This document shows, piece by piece, positions 42,715 through 50,806 of a stretch of DNA of 59,172 nt. The stretch spans positions 1-59,172 of the forward strand of contig JACCQN010000019.1 of assembly GCA_015709215.1 (NCBI GenBank). The letters are read 5' to 3'. The notes beneath the pieces are model-generated. The model was not told where the DNA came from, ran no database searches, and was given only the letters and a program-made list of their open reading frames with translations. Position 1 is the first letter of the stretch, and each line of letters opens with the position of its first letter. Source of the stretch: Bacteroidales bacterium. GTDB taxonomy: Bacteria > Bacteroidota > Bacteroidia > Bacteroidales > F082. Both the position numbers and the translations under genes were made by a program.

Positions 42715-43314
42715 ATGAAGAGCCTTATCCTTAAAATTGTTTTGTTTGCCGTGATTATCTTTCTTGGATACATGGTATATGACAGCATTAATCAACCGCT
42801 GGAGTTCAAAAAAGAAAGAGCTCGTCGCGAAGTTGAAGTCGTTCAACGACTCAAAGATATTCGGAATGCACAATTCCTTTACAAGCTGGCTTATAATTCT
42901 TACACACCCAGCTTCGACAGCCTGATAGCGTTTTTGAAAAGTGGAGAAATTCCGGTTGTTAAACTCATACCCGACCCGGAAGATACTACCTTTACCAAAA
43001 CTATTGCCGACACACTGGGATATGTTAAGGTAATAGATTCACTTTTTGGAAAAAGGCCGGGTTTTAATGTAAACAACCTGCGCTATATTCCATTTAGCGA
43101 TAGCATTGAATTTGAAATGGATGCCGGAAACATCGACCGCGGCGGTGTTAATGTAAGCGTTTTTGAAGCTAAAGCACCGTTTATGGCTTATTTAAAAGGG
43201 CTGGAAGAACAAAGAATTTACAACATTATCGCTGCTGAAGAAGATATTGATAAATTCCCGGGGCTCAAAGTTGGTTCCATGACAGAGCCGTCAACAGACG
43301 GAAATTGGGAGTGA
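42715..43314 (+). CDS. Membrane-anchored protein of unknown function
   Basis: The 199-residue product has one N-terminal membrane span (about 6-22) and a periplasmic domain with a charged helix (about 30-60: Lys-Glu-Arg-Ala-Arg-Arg-Glu-Val-Glu) followed by alpha/beta sequence with Asn-Asn-Leu-Arg-Tyr-Ile-Pro-Phe-Ser. The helix plus Ala-Gln-Phe-Leu-Tyr-Lys resembles pseudopilin-like proteins only loosely. I do not recognise the family, though it looks like a conserved Bacteroidetes protein. It begins a three-gene same-strand group with the DUF3822 and rsmD genes, 12 bases before the next start. Confidence 0.55.
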   Translation: MKSLILKIVLFAVIIFLGYMVYDSINQPLEFKKERARREVEVVQRLKDIRNAQFLYKLAYNSYTPSFDSLIAFLKSGEIPVVKLIPDPEDTTFTKTIADTLGYVKVIDSLFGKRPGFNVNNLRYIPFSDSIEFEMDAGNIDRGGVNVSVFEAKAPFMAYLKGLEEQRIYNIIAAEEDIDKFPGLKVGSMTEPSTDGNWE

Positions 43315-43326
43315 CGTTTTCTTACC

Positions 43327-44199
43327 ATGATTGCCCCGTCGAAACCAACACTTAGTCTGATTGACAAGTCCTTTAAACAGGACTTTTCAAAAAATTTTCA
43401 AATGACCATTCGGATTGCTCCGGATGGTTTTTCATTTGTTATTTTTTCGCCGGAAAAACAACGTTTTATAGGACTGGAATCTTATAGTTTTACTGCCCAA
43501 AACGAAGCGATCCGCCTGGCTGGAATGCTGGATGAAATTATGATGAAACAAGCCTGGATTGCTTATCCATATCAACAGGTTAAAGTACTCATTGACAATA
43601 TGTATTTGGCTTTGGTGCCTAATCCTTTGTTCGAAGAAAAAGAAAAAGGTACATACCTGGCTTTTGCTCAGCCTTTTCAGGAAAATAGCAGAATAGCCAG
43701 CGACTCGCTCAAAACAGCTGATGCTACTATCGTTTATTATCTTTCGAATATTCTTACTGCCAAAATCAAAGAATTTTGGGCTAATGCCAAAATTCACCAC
43801 CTTAGCAGCGCTTTAATTGAATCTGTTTTGATTGCTAACAAAAATATCCAGGCCGAGCCCGCCATTTTTGTTCACGTCAGAAACCGCAGTTTTGATATGC
43901 TTGTCCTCGAAGGGCAAAAACTGAAATTCTACAACCTCTTCCGATTCCATACCAAAGAAGACTTTATCTATTTTCTGCTTTTTGCAATGGAACAACAACG
44001 GCTTAATCCTGAAAAAACTCCCGTAATCTTCTCAGGAGCCATTGATCAAAGCTCGGCCATTTATGAGATTTCCGAGAGATATATCAGAGATGTCAGCTTC
44101 GAAACCCGCAACAAAAACTTTGATTATAGTTATGTTTTTGAAACGCTGATCTGGCATCAAAACAGTTTACTTTTCAATACGCTACAATGCGAATTATAA
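43327..44199 (+). CDS. DUF3822 family protein
   Basis: This 290-residue cytoplasmic protein matches DUF3822 by length, by its early Phe-Ser-Phe-Val-Ile-Phe-like strand and mid-protein features, and by sitting directly before rsmD, its usual place in Bacteroidetes. As I recall, a structure of a member shows an actin-like ATPase fold, but no nucleotide-binding motif is clear here. The last 13 bases overlap the rsmD start, implying coupled translation and perhaps a role in ribosome or RNA modification. That role is inference. Confidence 0.75.
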   Translation: MIAPSKPTLSLIDKSFKQDFSKNFQMTIRIAPDGFSFVIFSPEKQRFIGLESYSFTAQNEAIRLAGMLDEIMMKQAWIAYPYQQVKVLIDNMYLALVPNPLFEEKEKGTYLAFAQPFQENSRIASDSLKTADATIVYYLSNILTAKIKEFWANAKIHHLSSALIESVLIANKNIQAEPAIFVHVRNRSFDMLVLEGQKLKFYNLFRFHTKEDFIYFLLFAMEQQRLNPEKTPVIFSGAIDQSSAIYEISERYIRDVSFETRNKNFDYSYVFETLIWHQNSLLFNTLQCEL

Positions 44200-44723
44200 G
44201 GGGAAAATACCAACGCCGGCAAATCGTTGCGCCAGTAAGCCTTCCTGTGCGGCCAACCACCGATATGGCTAAAGAAAGCTTATTTAATATCCTCGAAAAT
44301 CAATTGGAGCTGGAGCAATTATATGTATTGGATCTTTTTTCGGGCACCGGAAATATTGCCTACGAATTGGCTTCGCGTGGCTGTAAAAATGTTTTGGCCA
44401 TCGATCAGCATCCTGCCTGCGCGCGCTTTATCAAATCGATAAAAGGCAAATTGGAAATTGACAATCTTCAGGTTCTGCAAATGGATGTGTTTAAATTCAT
44501 ACCTACAACACCTCAGAAATTTGACTTAATCTTTGCCGACCCACCTTACGACAGCAATCATTATCAACTGCTTATCGAATTAATTTTTAAGCACCAATTA
44601 TTAAACGAACAGGGAATATTTGTGATTGAGCATTCAGGAAGCCACGACTTCTCGTCACATCAGGCTTTTGTTGAGCTACGCCGATACGGTAGGGTTCATT
44701 TTAGCTTTTTTGAACAGGCATAA
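44187..44723 (+). CDS. rsmD: 16S rRNA guanine-966 N2-methyltransferase
   Basis: The 178-residue enzyme methylates G966 of 16S rRNA in the 30S subunit. Visible are Arg-Ile-Ile-Arg-Gly-Lys-Tyr at the N-terminus, Arg-Pro-Thr-Thr-Asp-Met-Ala-Lys-Glu, the S-adenosylmethionine site Asp-Leu-Phe-Ser-Gly-Thr-Gly and the catalytic Asp-Pro-Pro-Tyr in Phe-Ala-Asp-Pro-Pro-Tyr-Asp. Length fits the family. It overlaps the DUF3822 gene by 13 bases and is followed by a terminator shared with the convergent gene. Confidence 0.93.
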   Translation: MRIIRGKYQRRQIVAPVSLPVRPTTDMAKESLFNILENQLELEQLYVLDLFSGTGNIAYELASRGCKNVLAIDQHPACARFIKSIKGKLEIDNLQVLQMDVFKFIPTTPQKFDLIFADPPYDSNHYQLLIELIFKHQLLNEQGIFVIEHSGSHDFSSHQAFVELRRYGRVHFSFFEQA

Positions 44724-44746
44724 AAAAAACCGGCTAATAGCCGGTT
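44722..44746 (-). terminator. Terminator of the DUF2795-like gene
   Basis: AACCGGC pairs with GCCGGTT around TAATA (44728-44746); the minus strand continues with a run of eight T. It may stop rsmD transcription too, but the plus side has only a weak T-run. Confidence 0.88.
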
Positions 44747-44753
44747 CAAGGTT

Positions 44754-44975
44754 TTAATATTCATCTTCATGAAAAAAGAAATCTTCCTTAGTGGGATAAT
44801 CAGGCCAGATATCTTCAATACGTTCGTAAATCTCGCCTTCATCTTCCATTTCCTGAAGGTTTTCGATTACTTCCTGAGGAGCACCTGAGCGAATAGCCCA
44901 TTCCAGTAATTCATCCTTTGTTGCAGGCCAGGGAGCATCTTCCAGTTTTGAAGCTAATTCAAGTGTCCAATACAT
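44754..44975 (-). CDS. DUF2795-like small acidic protein
   Basis: The 73-residue protein opens Met-Tyr-Trp-Thr-Leu-Glu-Leu-Ala, has Pro-Trp-Pro-Ala-Thr-Lys-Asp-Glu-Leu and Ile-Arg-Ser-Gly-Ala-Pro, and ends in an acidic Glu-Asp-Ile-Trp-Pro-Asp-Tyr tail. This matches a small, very well conserved Bacteroidetes protein assigned to DUF2795. Role unknown. It is a single-gene transcript with its own promoter box and a strong terminator. Confidence 0.8.
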   Translation of the reverse strand: MYWTLELASKLEDAPWPATKDELLEWAIRSGAPQEVIENLQEMEDEGEIYERIEDIWPDYPTKEDFFFHEDEY

Positions 44976-45004
44976 AATTCCTAAACTTAAGTTGAAATTT
45001 TTTG

Positions 45005-45012
45005 CAAAAGTA
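45005..45012 (-). promoter_or_regulatory. -7 box TACTTTTG for the DUF2795-like gene
   Basis: TACTTTTG on the minus strand, 29 bases before the start at 44975. Confidence 0.55.
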
Positions 45013-45061
45013 ATTTTTTTTTAAAGGAAGTCAAGAAAAAACGATAATTTCCTGAAAAGAC

Positions 45062-45628
45062 CTAATATCGTGCATTCCAGACTGTTTCCGTTGCGCCATT
45101 AAGGTGACCCAAGTATCTGGCAAGTACAAAAAAGTAGTCGGAAAGTCGATTGAGATACTGCAAATCCAGGGAGTCAACCGGATAATGCCCGCTCAGGCGT
45201 ACTGCCAAACGTTCGGCTCTGCGACATATTGTGCGGGCTACATGGCAATAAGAAACTATCATATGACCTCCCGGTAAAATAAAATTTGTTAGTTCGGGCA
45301 AATCCTTGCTCATCCTGTCAATTTCCTTTTCCAAAAGTTCAACGTCTGCCTCAAACAGCGGGGGCATTGGTTTTGGGATAAATGCTTCCTTATCCTCGGC
45401 CAAATGCGATTCCAGCGTAAAAAGTCTGTCCTGTATTTCCAACAAAGTTTTTCGGCTTTGCTCGTCCGCACCCTCATGATCCCTGATAAGTCCTACAAAG
45501 GAATTTAACTCATCTACCGTTCCATAGGCTTCAATCCTGTCATCATATTTAGGAACCCTGGTTCCTCCTATCAAGGCTGTTTGACCTTTATCGCCGGTTC
45601 GTGTATAAATTTTAAACTCATCTGTCAT
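45062..45628 (-). CDS. PduO-type cob(I)alamin adenosyltransferase
   Basis: The 188-residue enzyme transfers the adenosyl group of ATP to cob(I)alamin to make coenzyme B12. It has the ATP motif Thr-Arg-Thr-Gly-Asp-Lys-Gly-Gln-Thr near residue 9, Asp-Asp-Arg-Ile-Glu-Ala-Tyr-Gly-Thr-Val-Asp-Glu-Leu-Asn near 30, and Cys-Arg-Arg-Ala-Glu-Arg at the end. Its Arg and Asn residues match the PduO type, not CobA. It lies 66 bases after the ABC ATPase gene; no B12 riboswitch was seen upstream. It implies the cell uses adenosyl-B12 enzymes. Confidence 0.92.
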   Translation of the reverse strand: MTDEFKIYTRTGDKGQTALIGGTRVPKYDDRIEAYGTVDELNSFVGLIRDHEGADEQSRKTLLEIQDRLFTLESHLAEDKEAFIPKPMPPLFEADVELLEKEIDRMSKDLPELTNFILPGGHMIVSYCHVARTICRRAERLAVRLSGHYPVDSLDLQYLNRLSDYFFVLARYLGHLNGATETVWNARY

Positions 45629-45694
45629 AATAGAATATTTAGGCTTTTAACAAGCCGAAAGGTGGTTTGTTTAATAAGGAGCGATTAATTGAAA

Positions 45695-46411
45695 CTACTG
45701 CCGTTGCGCCACCATGATGATGTTCTTGTTCAAATCATCTGATTCTGTTTTTCCATCGCGCAATCTCACCACCCGATGGGCATGCATGGCAATATCTTCT
45801 TCGTGCGTAACCACGATTATGGTGTTTCCGGCTTTATGAATAGTTTCGAGAAGCCCCATAATTTCAACTGAGGTTTTAGAATCAAGGTTCCCGGTTGGTT
45901 CATCAGCTAAAATAATTGATGGACTATTCACCAGGGCTCTGGCAATGGCTACACGCTGGCGTTGGCCACCTGACAGTTCATTTGGGCGGTGCTTAATTCG
46001 ATCAGTTAGTTGCACATCTGCCAGCACTTTTTCTGCGATTTCCATTCGCTGTTGCTTGCCAATACCGGAATAAACCAGAGGCAACATCACATTTTCGAGA
46101 GCCGTAGAACGTGGAAGCAAATTAAAGGTTTGAAAAATAAATCCGATTTCCCTGTTTCTGATATCAGCCAGTTCGTTGTCGTTCATTCGGCTCACATCCT
46201 TACCATTTAAAAAATAAGACCCGGCAGTAGGCGTGTCTAAACAGCCCAAAAGGTTCATCAGCGTTGATTTACCTGATCCGGAAGGCCCCATTAAAGCAAC
46301 ATATTCATTCCGTTTAATATCGAGCGTGATTTCATCAAGCGCCTTAACGATTTCTGTTCCAACTTTATAATGCCTTGAAATGGCATTGAGACGAATCACA
46401 TAATTATCCAT
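45695..46411 (-). CDS. MacB/LolD-like ABC transporter ATPase
   Basis: I start at the ATG at 46411; an ATG at 46417 is equally possible, and a TTG further up overlaps the promoter box. The 238-residue ATPase has Walker A Gly-Pro-Ser-Gly-Ser-Gly-Lys-Ser-Thr, the Q-loop Gln-Thr-Phe-Asn-Leu-Leu, the signature Leu-Ser-Gly-Gly-Gln-Arg-Gln-Arg-Val and Walker B [12 protein letters not shown]. The last is typical of the MacB/LolD group, which drive lipoprotein release or export. No permease gene is adjacent, so the partner is elsewhere. Confidence 0.88.
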   Translation of the reverse strand: MDNYVIRLNAISRHYKVGTEIVKALDEITLDIKRNEYVALMGPSGSGKSTLMNLLGCLDTPTAGSYFLNGKDVSRMNDNELADIRNREIGFIFQTFNLLPRSTALENVMLPLVYSGIGKQQRMEIAEKVLADVQLTDRIKHRPNELSGGQRQRVAIARALVNSPSIILADEPTGNLDSKTSVEIMGLLETIHKAGNTIIVVTHEEDIAMHAHRVVRLRDGKTESDDLNKNIIMVAQRQ

Positions 46412-46432
46412 GAGCATGCTTTTTGGGAGAAA

Positions 46433-46440
46433 CAAAGTTA
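46433..46440 (-). promoter_or_regulatory. -7 box TAACTTTG for the ABC ATPase
   Basis: TAACTTTG on the minus strand lies 21 bases before the ATG at 46411. Confidence 0.45.
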
Positions 46441-46450
46441 CTAAACATAT

Positions 46451-47242
46451 TTACATCCGTAGTGTAAAATGTTGCTTCGCAATTCCCTTTCTGAAAAATA
46501 CCAACCCAAACTGAAAAAGATCGATTGTCAGGCTCACCTGTTCATGGCCTTGTATCTGTTGCCAGGCTTCGTCCATTTCTGATGACCAGTGTATATCGTC
46601 GAAAATAAAGATGCTGTTTTCGTGCGCTTTAGTGAGGCAATGATGAAAATAATCCAGCGTAGGAACTTTTTGGTGATTGCCATCAAAAAAAACAAGATCA
46701 AGTTTAGGTAAGCTATTCAATACTTCCGAAAGCGTTTGATTAAAGTTGCCAATTACGATATTGATATTTGTTATTTTGAGGCGCTCAAAACTACCATCCG
46801 CCACAGAAGCCATCGACGCACAACCTTCGAGCGTTGTAACCTTCGCCTCAGGGTTGCCCATAGCCAAAGAGGCAGTGCTTAATCCGGCAGCTGTGCCAAA
46901 CTCGAGTACATATTCAGGTTTAAAATGACGGGCCAGCCTGAAAAGAAGACGATTATACCGTTCGGCATGCGAACGTCTTTTCACAAGCTTTTGAACCCTT
47001 GCCCTGTAGGTTATGAAATCTTTTGATCCTGCAGAAGCGCCAAAATCAACAGTTTCAATTACATTACGATTACTTAACAGCCGTTTACGCTGCCGATGTA
47101 GCTTTTCATATTCCGGATAGGTTTGGTTATCCCGCAAAACATCGGTTGTAAGTTGAAAAACAAATGGCGAGTGTAATTTATGAGGCCCCTGTGCTTTAAA
47201 AAAATACGACAAAAAATGCGTTGTAATATTTACAAAGCTCAT
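46451..47242 (-). CDS. SAM-dependent O-methyltransferase-like protein
   Basis: This 263-residue protein has a class I methyltransferase fold: Val-Leu-Glu-Phe-Gly-Thr-Ala-Ala-Gly-Leu-Ser-Thr near residue 113 (S-adenosylmethionine loop), a Thr-Leu-Glu-Gly strand end and Leu-Val-Phe-Phe-Asp-Gly-Asn-His near 190. The Phe-Asp-Gly-Asn-His motif is shared with O-methyltransferases that bind a metal, but the substrate is unknown. The N-terminal 60 or so residues are an unassigned helical region. It lies 40 bases before the ABC ATPase start. Confidence 0.75.
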   Translation of the reverse strand: MSFVNITTHFLSYFFKAQGPHKLHSPFVFQLTTDVLRDNQTYPEYEKLHRQRKRLLSNRNVIETVDFGASAGSKDFITYRARVQKLVKRRSHAERYNRLLFRLARHFKPEYVLEFGTAAGLSTASLAMGNPEAKVTTLEGCASMASVADGSFERLKITNINIVIGNFNQTLSEVLNSLPKLDLVFFDGNHQKVPTLDYFHHCLTKAHENSIFIFDDIHWSSEMDEAWQQIQGHEQVSLTIDLFQFGLVFFRKGIAKQHFTLRM

Positions 47243-47337
47243 CTCCTAAAGTGGATTGGTTTAATAGGCTAAAATAAAGAAAATATCTTGTCGGAAGCAT
47301 ATTTTATGCTAATAAAATCAGGAAACTATTTCACCAC

Positions 47338-48891
47338 CTATTCAAAAGCAATTTTTTGTAGAAAGAAAACACTTCTTGGGTTATCGCCCACAAGCCTGCT
47401 ATTGCTGATTTTTTGATTGGCTGTGACGATAAAATAATTACCATACCAGTATATCAGTCTGCCAAAATTTTCTTCGAGCAAACGATCATTTGAAAAACGC
47501 ATATCCAGATTTGTCCTGGCCGGCTCACCAATCAGTTCTCCATCGAGGCTTATGAGTTTGCTATGCAGTACACCTTCGTGATAGGCTGCTGCCAATACGT
47601 CATTTTCGAGCAACGAAACAAAAACATGACGATCAAGTTCATACGTTATTAAATCACGCAGTTGGAAAGTGTTGAGCCAATTTACCTCTCCACTCCTGTC
47701 GAACGAAACCAATAGCGTGTTAAAAAACTGATAGCCCTCAAAAATGGTATAAGTATAAGGGATTGGCCTTCCATAAAAATCGTAATCGATACGCGACTCC
47801 ACCCGATAGCGGGGACGGAAAGCCTCAGCCGAAAAAATAAACAAACTATCCTTACTAATCAGCTGGGGTTTATAAAACTGAAAAGCAATATCTGTTTCCT
47901 CAAGCTTGGCTTTTCCGCGCGATTGCTGTTGCCTGAGCCTCATCAGGTCTTCACTTGCCAGTGCAATGTCAATGTTGGGTAAGCTTGCAAAAGGATGGTA
48001 CTTAATATTGCTTTGCCCGTTAGGCTCCAGCTGCAGAAAAAACATGCCGGCAGCCTCCCGACCAATTGTTTCCTGTGCATTTTTTATTGCTGTGGGCTTA
48101 TTTTTTTCCCTCTCGTAAGTCCCAATTGCACCAAGCTCTCCCTGCTGACTAAAAAACCCAACAGAAGCCAGATACCGATGTTGTTCATCGACAACTTCAA
48201 ACCGGTTGATCAAACCGCCATTCAGGTCAAAAAACAAAAAAACATCTGCTTCAACGCGCTTATTTTCTAACCGTTTCACAAACACACCAAATCGCTCATC
48301 AGATTGCATTACTGCAATTTCCTGAATTATATATTGGCCTTCAGCCAGAACATCCAACGTTTTTAAGCTTCCCTTGGAGAGGTCGAAAAGTAATAGGTCA
48401 GCAAGATTATCTGCCAGATTGATCCCTACCAAAAGTTTATCTTTTTGAGCAGCCAGCGCATTGATTTCTGACTGAGCAGGAAAATCTCCTCCCATCAAAC
48501 TAAACTTCTCAGTTAGCATATGAAAGCTTACAATTTCGTATGCAATAGGCTCCTGTTTCTTCCCTGAATTTTTGATGAATAAAACGATCAATCGCTCCTT
48601 TGTCGAAAGAATTTTATGGATAAGCATACCCTCCGAAAGCGCAACCAACTTAACCCATTGCTCTGTAAGATTGGTGTCAAGTTTAGAGAAAAACCACTTC
48701 CGTTTATTATTTTCATCCAGCTCATTACTTTCATAAAAAAGCATCAACCCATTTTCACCTAAAAGCTCATAACCATAGGATTTGACGTCTAAACGAGTTG
48801 GCAATTCCAGCCTTACCGGCTCATACTCCTGAGCTTGCACATAATGGCCAACAAATAGAACCAACAAAATAATACAGGAGAAGCGTTTCAT
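47338..48891 (-). CDS. Secreted protein of unknown function
   Basis: I start at 48891, where a signal peptide begins (Met-Lys-Arg-Phe-Ser-Cys, ending Val-Gln-Ala-Gln near residue 21). The 517-residue mature product is rich in beta strands with repeated aromatic/hydrophobic patterns and Phe-Asp-Leu, Phe-Asp-Arg-Ser-Gly-Glu turns, suggesting a beta-propeller-like fold. I do not recognise a family. No T9SS sorting domain or lipid anchor is apparent, so it may stay in the periplasm. It is a single-gene transcript as far as can be seen. Confidence 0.5.
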   Translation of the reverse strand: MKRFSCIILLVLFVGHYVQAQEYEPVRLELPTRLDVKSYGYELLGENGLMLFYESNELDENNKRKWFFSKLDTNLTEQWVKLVALSEGMLIHKILSTKERLIVLFIKNSGKKQEPIAYEIVSFHMLTEKFSLMGGDFPAQSEINALAAQKDKLLVGINLADNLADLLLFDLSKGSLKTLDVLAEGQYIIQEIAVMQSDERFGVFVKRLENKRVEADVFLFFDLNGGLINRFEVVDEQHRYLASVGFFSQQGELGAIGTYEREKNKPTAIKNAQETIGREAAGMFFLQLEPNGQSNIKYHPFASLPNIDIALASEDLMRLRQQQSRGKAKLEETDIAFQFYKPQLISKDSLFIFSAEAFRPRYRVESRIDYDFYGRPIPYTYTIFEGYQFFNTLLVSFDRSGEVNWLNTFQLRDLITYELDRHVFVSLLENDVLAAAYHEGVLHSKLISLDGELIGEPARTNLDMRFSNDRLLEENFGRLIYWYGNYFIVTANQKISNSRLVGDNPRSVFFLQKIAFE

Positions 48892-48953
48892 CTGAATGAA
48901 TTCATTTAGCAACAAAACGAAAGTACGGATTATTTATGATTCCCCCTTCCTAT

Positions 48954-48997
48954 AAAAAACAAAAACTGCATAAGAAAACTTTTCTTGTGCAGTTTTT
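48954..48997 (-). terminator. Long, nearly fully paired terminator hairpin
   Basis: AAAAACTGCA pairs with TGCAGTTTTT outside, and AAGAAAA with TTTTCTT inside, separated by one T-G site; the loop is a single C in the paired form, likely larger in vivo. The minus strand continues T-rich. It ends the sorting-domain gene upstream. Confidence 0.85.
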
Positions 48998-49015
48998 GAA
49001 CAGAAAATGAAACAA

Positions 49016-50659
49016 TTATTTTACAAATCGTGTATGTGTAGTTGTCCCGTTTTCAAAAACAAAGCTGATCACATAAACACCCTGTTTAAGATTTGTTGCT
49101 TCCAGACGATTTTCGCCGGCCATCAAATTATTATTGAAAACAACTTTACCACTTATATCCATAATTTTTACATTCGCCTCTGAATCAAGGTTGAAGCAAA
49201 TTTGATCTACGATAGGATTGGGATACAATTTAACAGCATCAGCAATCAATTCACTAAGACCAACTGTTCCTTCGCCAATTACGCGCACCCAGTCAACTTC
49301 CCAGGTTGAAGCAGCAGCAGTGGTAGAAGTGTATTTAAATGCAACATACAATTTAGGGTTAGCATAAGCAAGCACATCCAGTATGCCGGATTCAGCCCAT
49401 TCATATCCACCTGGCGACCAGTCGAATTGATCGGTTAAATCAGTCCAGGAGAAATCATTTGGATTGCCTTGTCCGTCATAATCACTCGACACCATCAAGC
49501 GAAGCGGATCGCCATCAAAATTGTAAGCCGTACGAAAGCTAAGGTTTGCAGACTGCATATTGGTAAGATCCATTTGGGGACTAATCAACCAGTCTTCATT
49601 AAGCAAAGCACCACCAGAATAGCCTGACATACGTGCAAATTGATCATTGCCAAAAGTGCTGTGCGACCATTCCTGATCTCCTACAACATTATAAGTGCTC
49701 ATTACACCTAAGTCCTGATCAAAAGGCTCGTTGAGCAATGCAACCATATTTGATGTAGTTATTGAAGTCTCAGGATAAGCTCCATCAGTTTTATAATCAA
49801 TGTTTTCGCCAAGATTTGTATAAGGGAAAATAGCAAAATGATAAGTTGTGTTGGCCTCTAAAGAACTGAAAACATGCGTTTCCTGACCAAAAGGCACATT
49901 CCAGGCGATGTATCCTAATGAAATATCCAGGTTATTGGCAACAGGAGTGCCATCAACAGGAAGATCAAAATTCAATCCTTTAGTTACCAATGCTTCACCA
50001 AGAATAAGATAGGCATCCGGTAGCTGTTCTCCTGTGGCATCTGTCCAACTCAGGCTCACTCCAATATCCTGAGGTTCAGCAGCAAAATTTGAGGGATAAT
50101 TTGTAGGCTCTGGTTTGATGATTAAATCACCACTGATGGAGAAATCATCATAAAAAACTGAACCACCCAAATTACCGTCTTGCTTGTAAACACGCACCTC
50201 GAAACGAAATTTTGTAGCAGAAGCGGGAGCTGTCAGCACCTGTGAATAATGCATCCAATCAGCATTATCTTCACTGTAAGTGCCAGGCCTTAAAACCTCT
50301 GCATCATCATCCAGATAGGTGTTACTTTCGTCCATCCAATAAGACCAGATGCGCGTGCGAGCAGCCGGATCATTATCCAAATAGTAATAATCAATGGTGT
50401 AAGTAGTTCCGGGAACAATTCCTTCAATATCCTGCTGAAAGTCGAGTGTTCCATCACCTGAAGTGTGACGGGCAGCAAAACTTCCGCCATGAACATTGGT
50501 TGATTCTTTGGTAATACTTTCAGCTTTGTCCCAGCCTACAGGTTCGGTATCGGAATTCCAGACTTCCAGATCGCCATTTACAACAAGGTTTTGGGCTTGC
50601 AGTGGTATAATAAAAGCCACAAAAGCCATACTTAAAATAGTAAAAATAATTTTTTTCAT
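49016..50659 (-). CDS. T9SS-secreted protein with jelly-roll and cleaved-adhesin-like domains
   Basis: The 547-residue protein has a signal peptide ending Leu-Gln-Ala-Gln near residue 23, a carbohydrate-binding-like jelly roll (about 25-180), a fibronectin-III-like strand region (about 190-290), a choice-of-anchor/cleaved-adhesin-like jelly roll (about 305-455, with Trp-Leu-Ile-Ser-Pro-Gln-Met) and a C-terminal type A sorting domain (about 470-547) opening Lys-Leu-Tyr-Pro-Asn-Pro. The sorting domain sends it through the type IX system to the surface or medium. It has no recognisable catalytic domain, so a binding or matrix role is likely. The promoter box and terminator make it monocistronic. 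Confidence 0.85.
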   Translation of the reverse strand: MKKIIFTILSMAFVAFIIPLQAQNLVVNGDLEVWNSDTEPVGWDKAESITKESTNVHGGSFAARHTSGDGTLDFQQDIEGIVPGTTYTIDYYYLDNDPAARTRIWSYWMDESNTYLDDDAEVLRPGTYSEDNADWMHYSQVLTAPASATKFRFEVRVYKQDGNLGGSVFYDDFSISGDLIIKPEPTNYPSNFAAEPQDIGVSLSWTDATGEQLPDAYLILGEALVTKGLNFDLPVDGTPVANNLDISLGYIAWNVPFGQETHVFSSLEANTTYHFAIFPYTNLGENIDYKTDGAYPETSITTSNMVALLNEPFDQDLGVMSTYNVVGDQEWSHSTFGNDQFARMSGYSGGALLNEDWLISPQMDLTNMQSANLSFRTAYNFDGDPLRLMVSSDYDGQGNPNDFSWTDLTDQFDWSPGGYEWAESGILDVLAYANPKLYVAFKYTSTTAAASTWEVDWVRVIGEGTVGLSELIADAVKLYPNPIVDQICFNLDSEANVKIMDISGKVVFNNNLMAGENRLEATNLKQGVYVISFVFENGTTTHTRFVK

Positions 50660-50698
50660 AGGTTAAAAATTTGAGAATATTTTCTTTAGTCAGTTGGC

Positions 50699-50706
50699 AA
50701 AGTTAA
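50699..50706 (-). promoter_or_regulatory. -7 box TAACTTTG for the sorting-domain gene
   Basis: TAACTTTG on the minus strand lies 39 bases before the start at 50659. Confidence 0.45.
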
Positions 50707-50742
50707 GGATAAAATACTTGGCTCACAGATTAAAAAAGTATT

Positions 50743-50776
50743 AAAAAAGGGCTGATCGTTACCCGATAAGCCCTTT
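50743..50776 (-). terminator. Terminator of dnaK
   Basis: AAAGGGCT (50746-50753) pairs with AGCCCTTT (50769-50776); the minus strand continues with six T. It separates dnaK from the sorting-domain gene. Confidence 0.85.
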
Positions 50777-50806
50777 AATATATGTTGAGATTAAGATAAT
50801 TTTCTA

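Noticed and set aside
45629-45694. B12 riboswitch before the cobalamin adenosyltransferase
   Set aside because: The 66-base gap is too short and shows no B12-box-like sequence.
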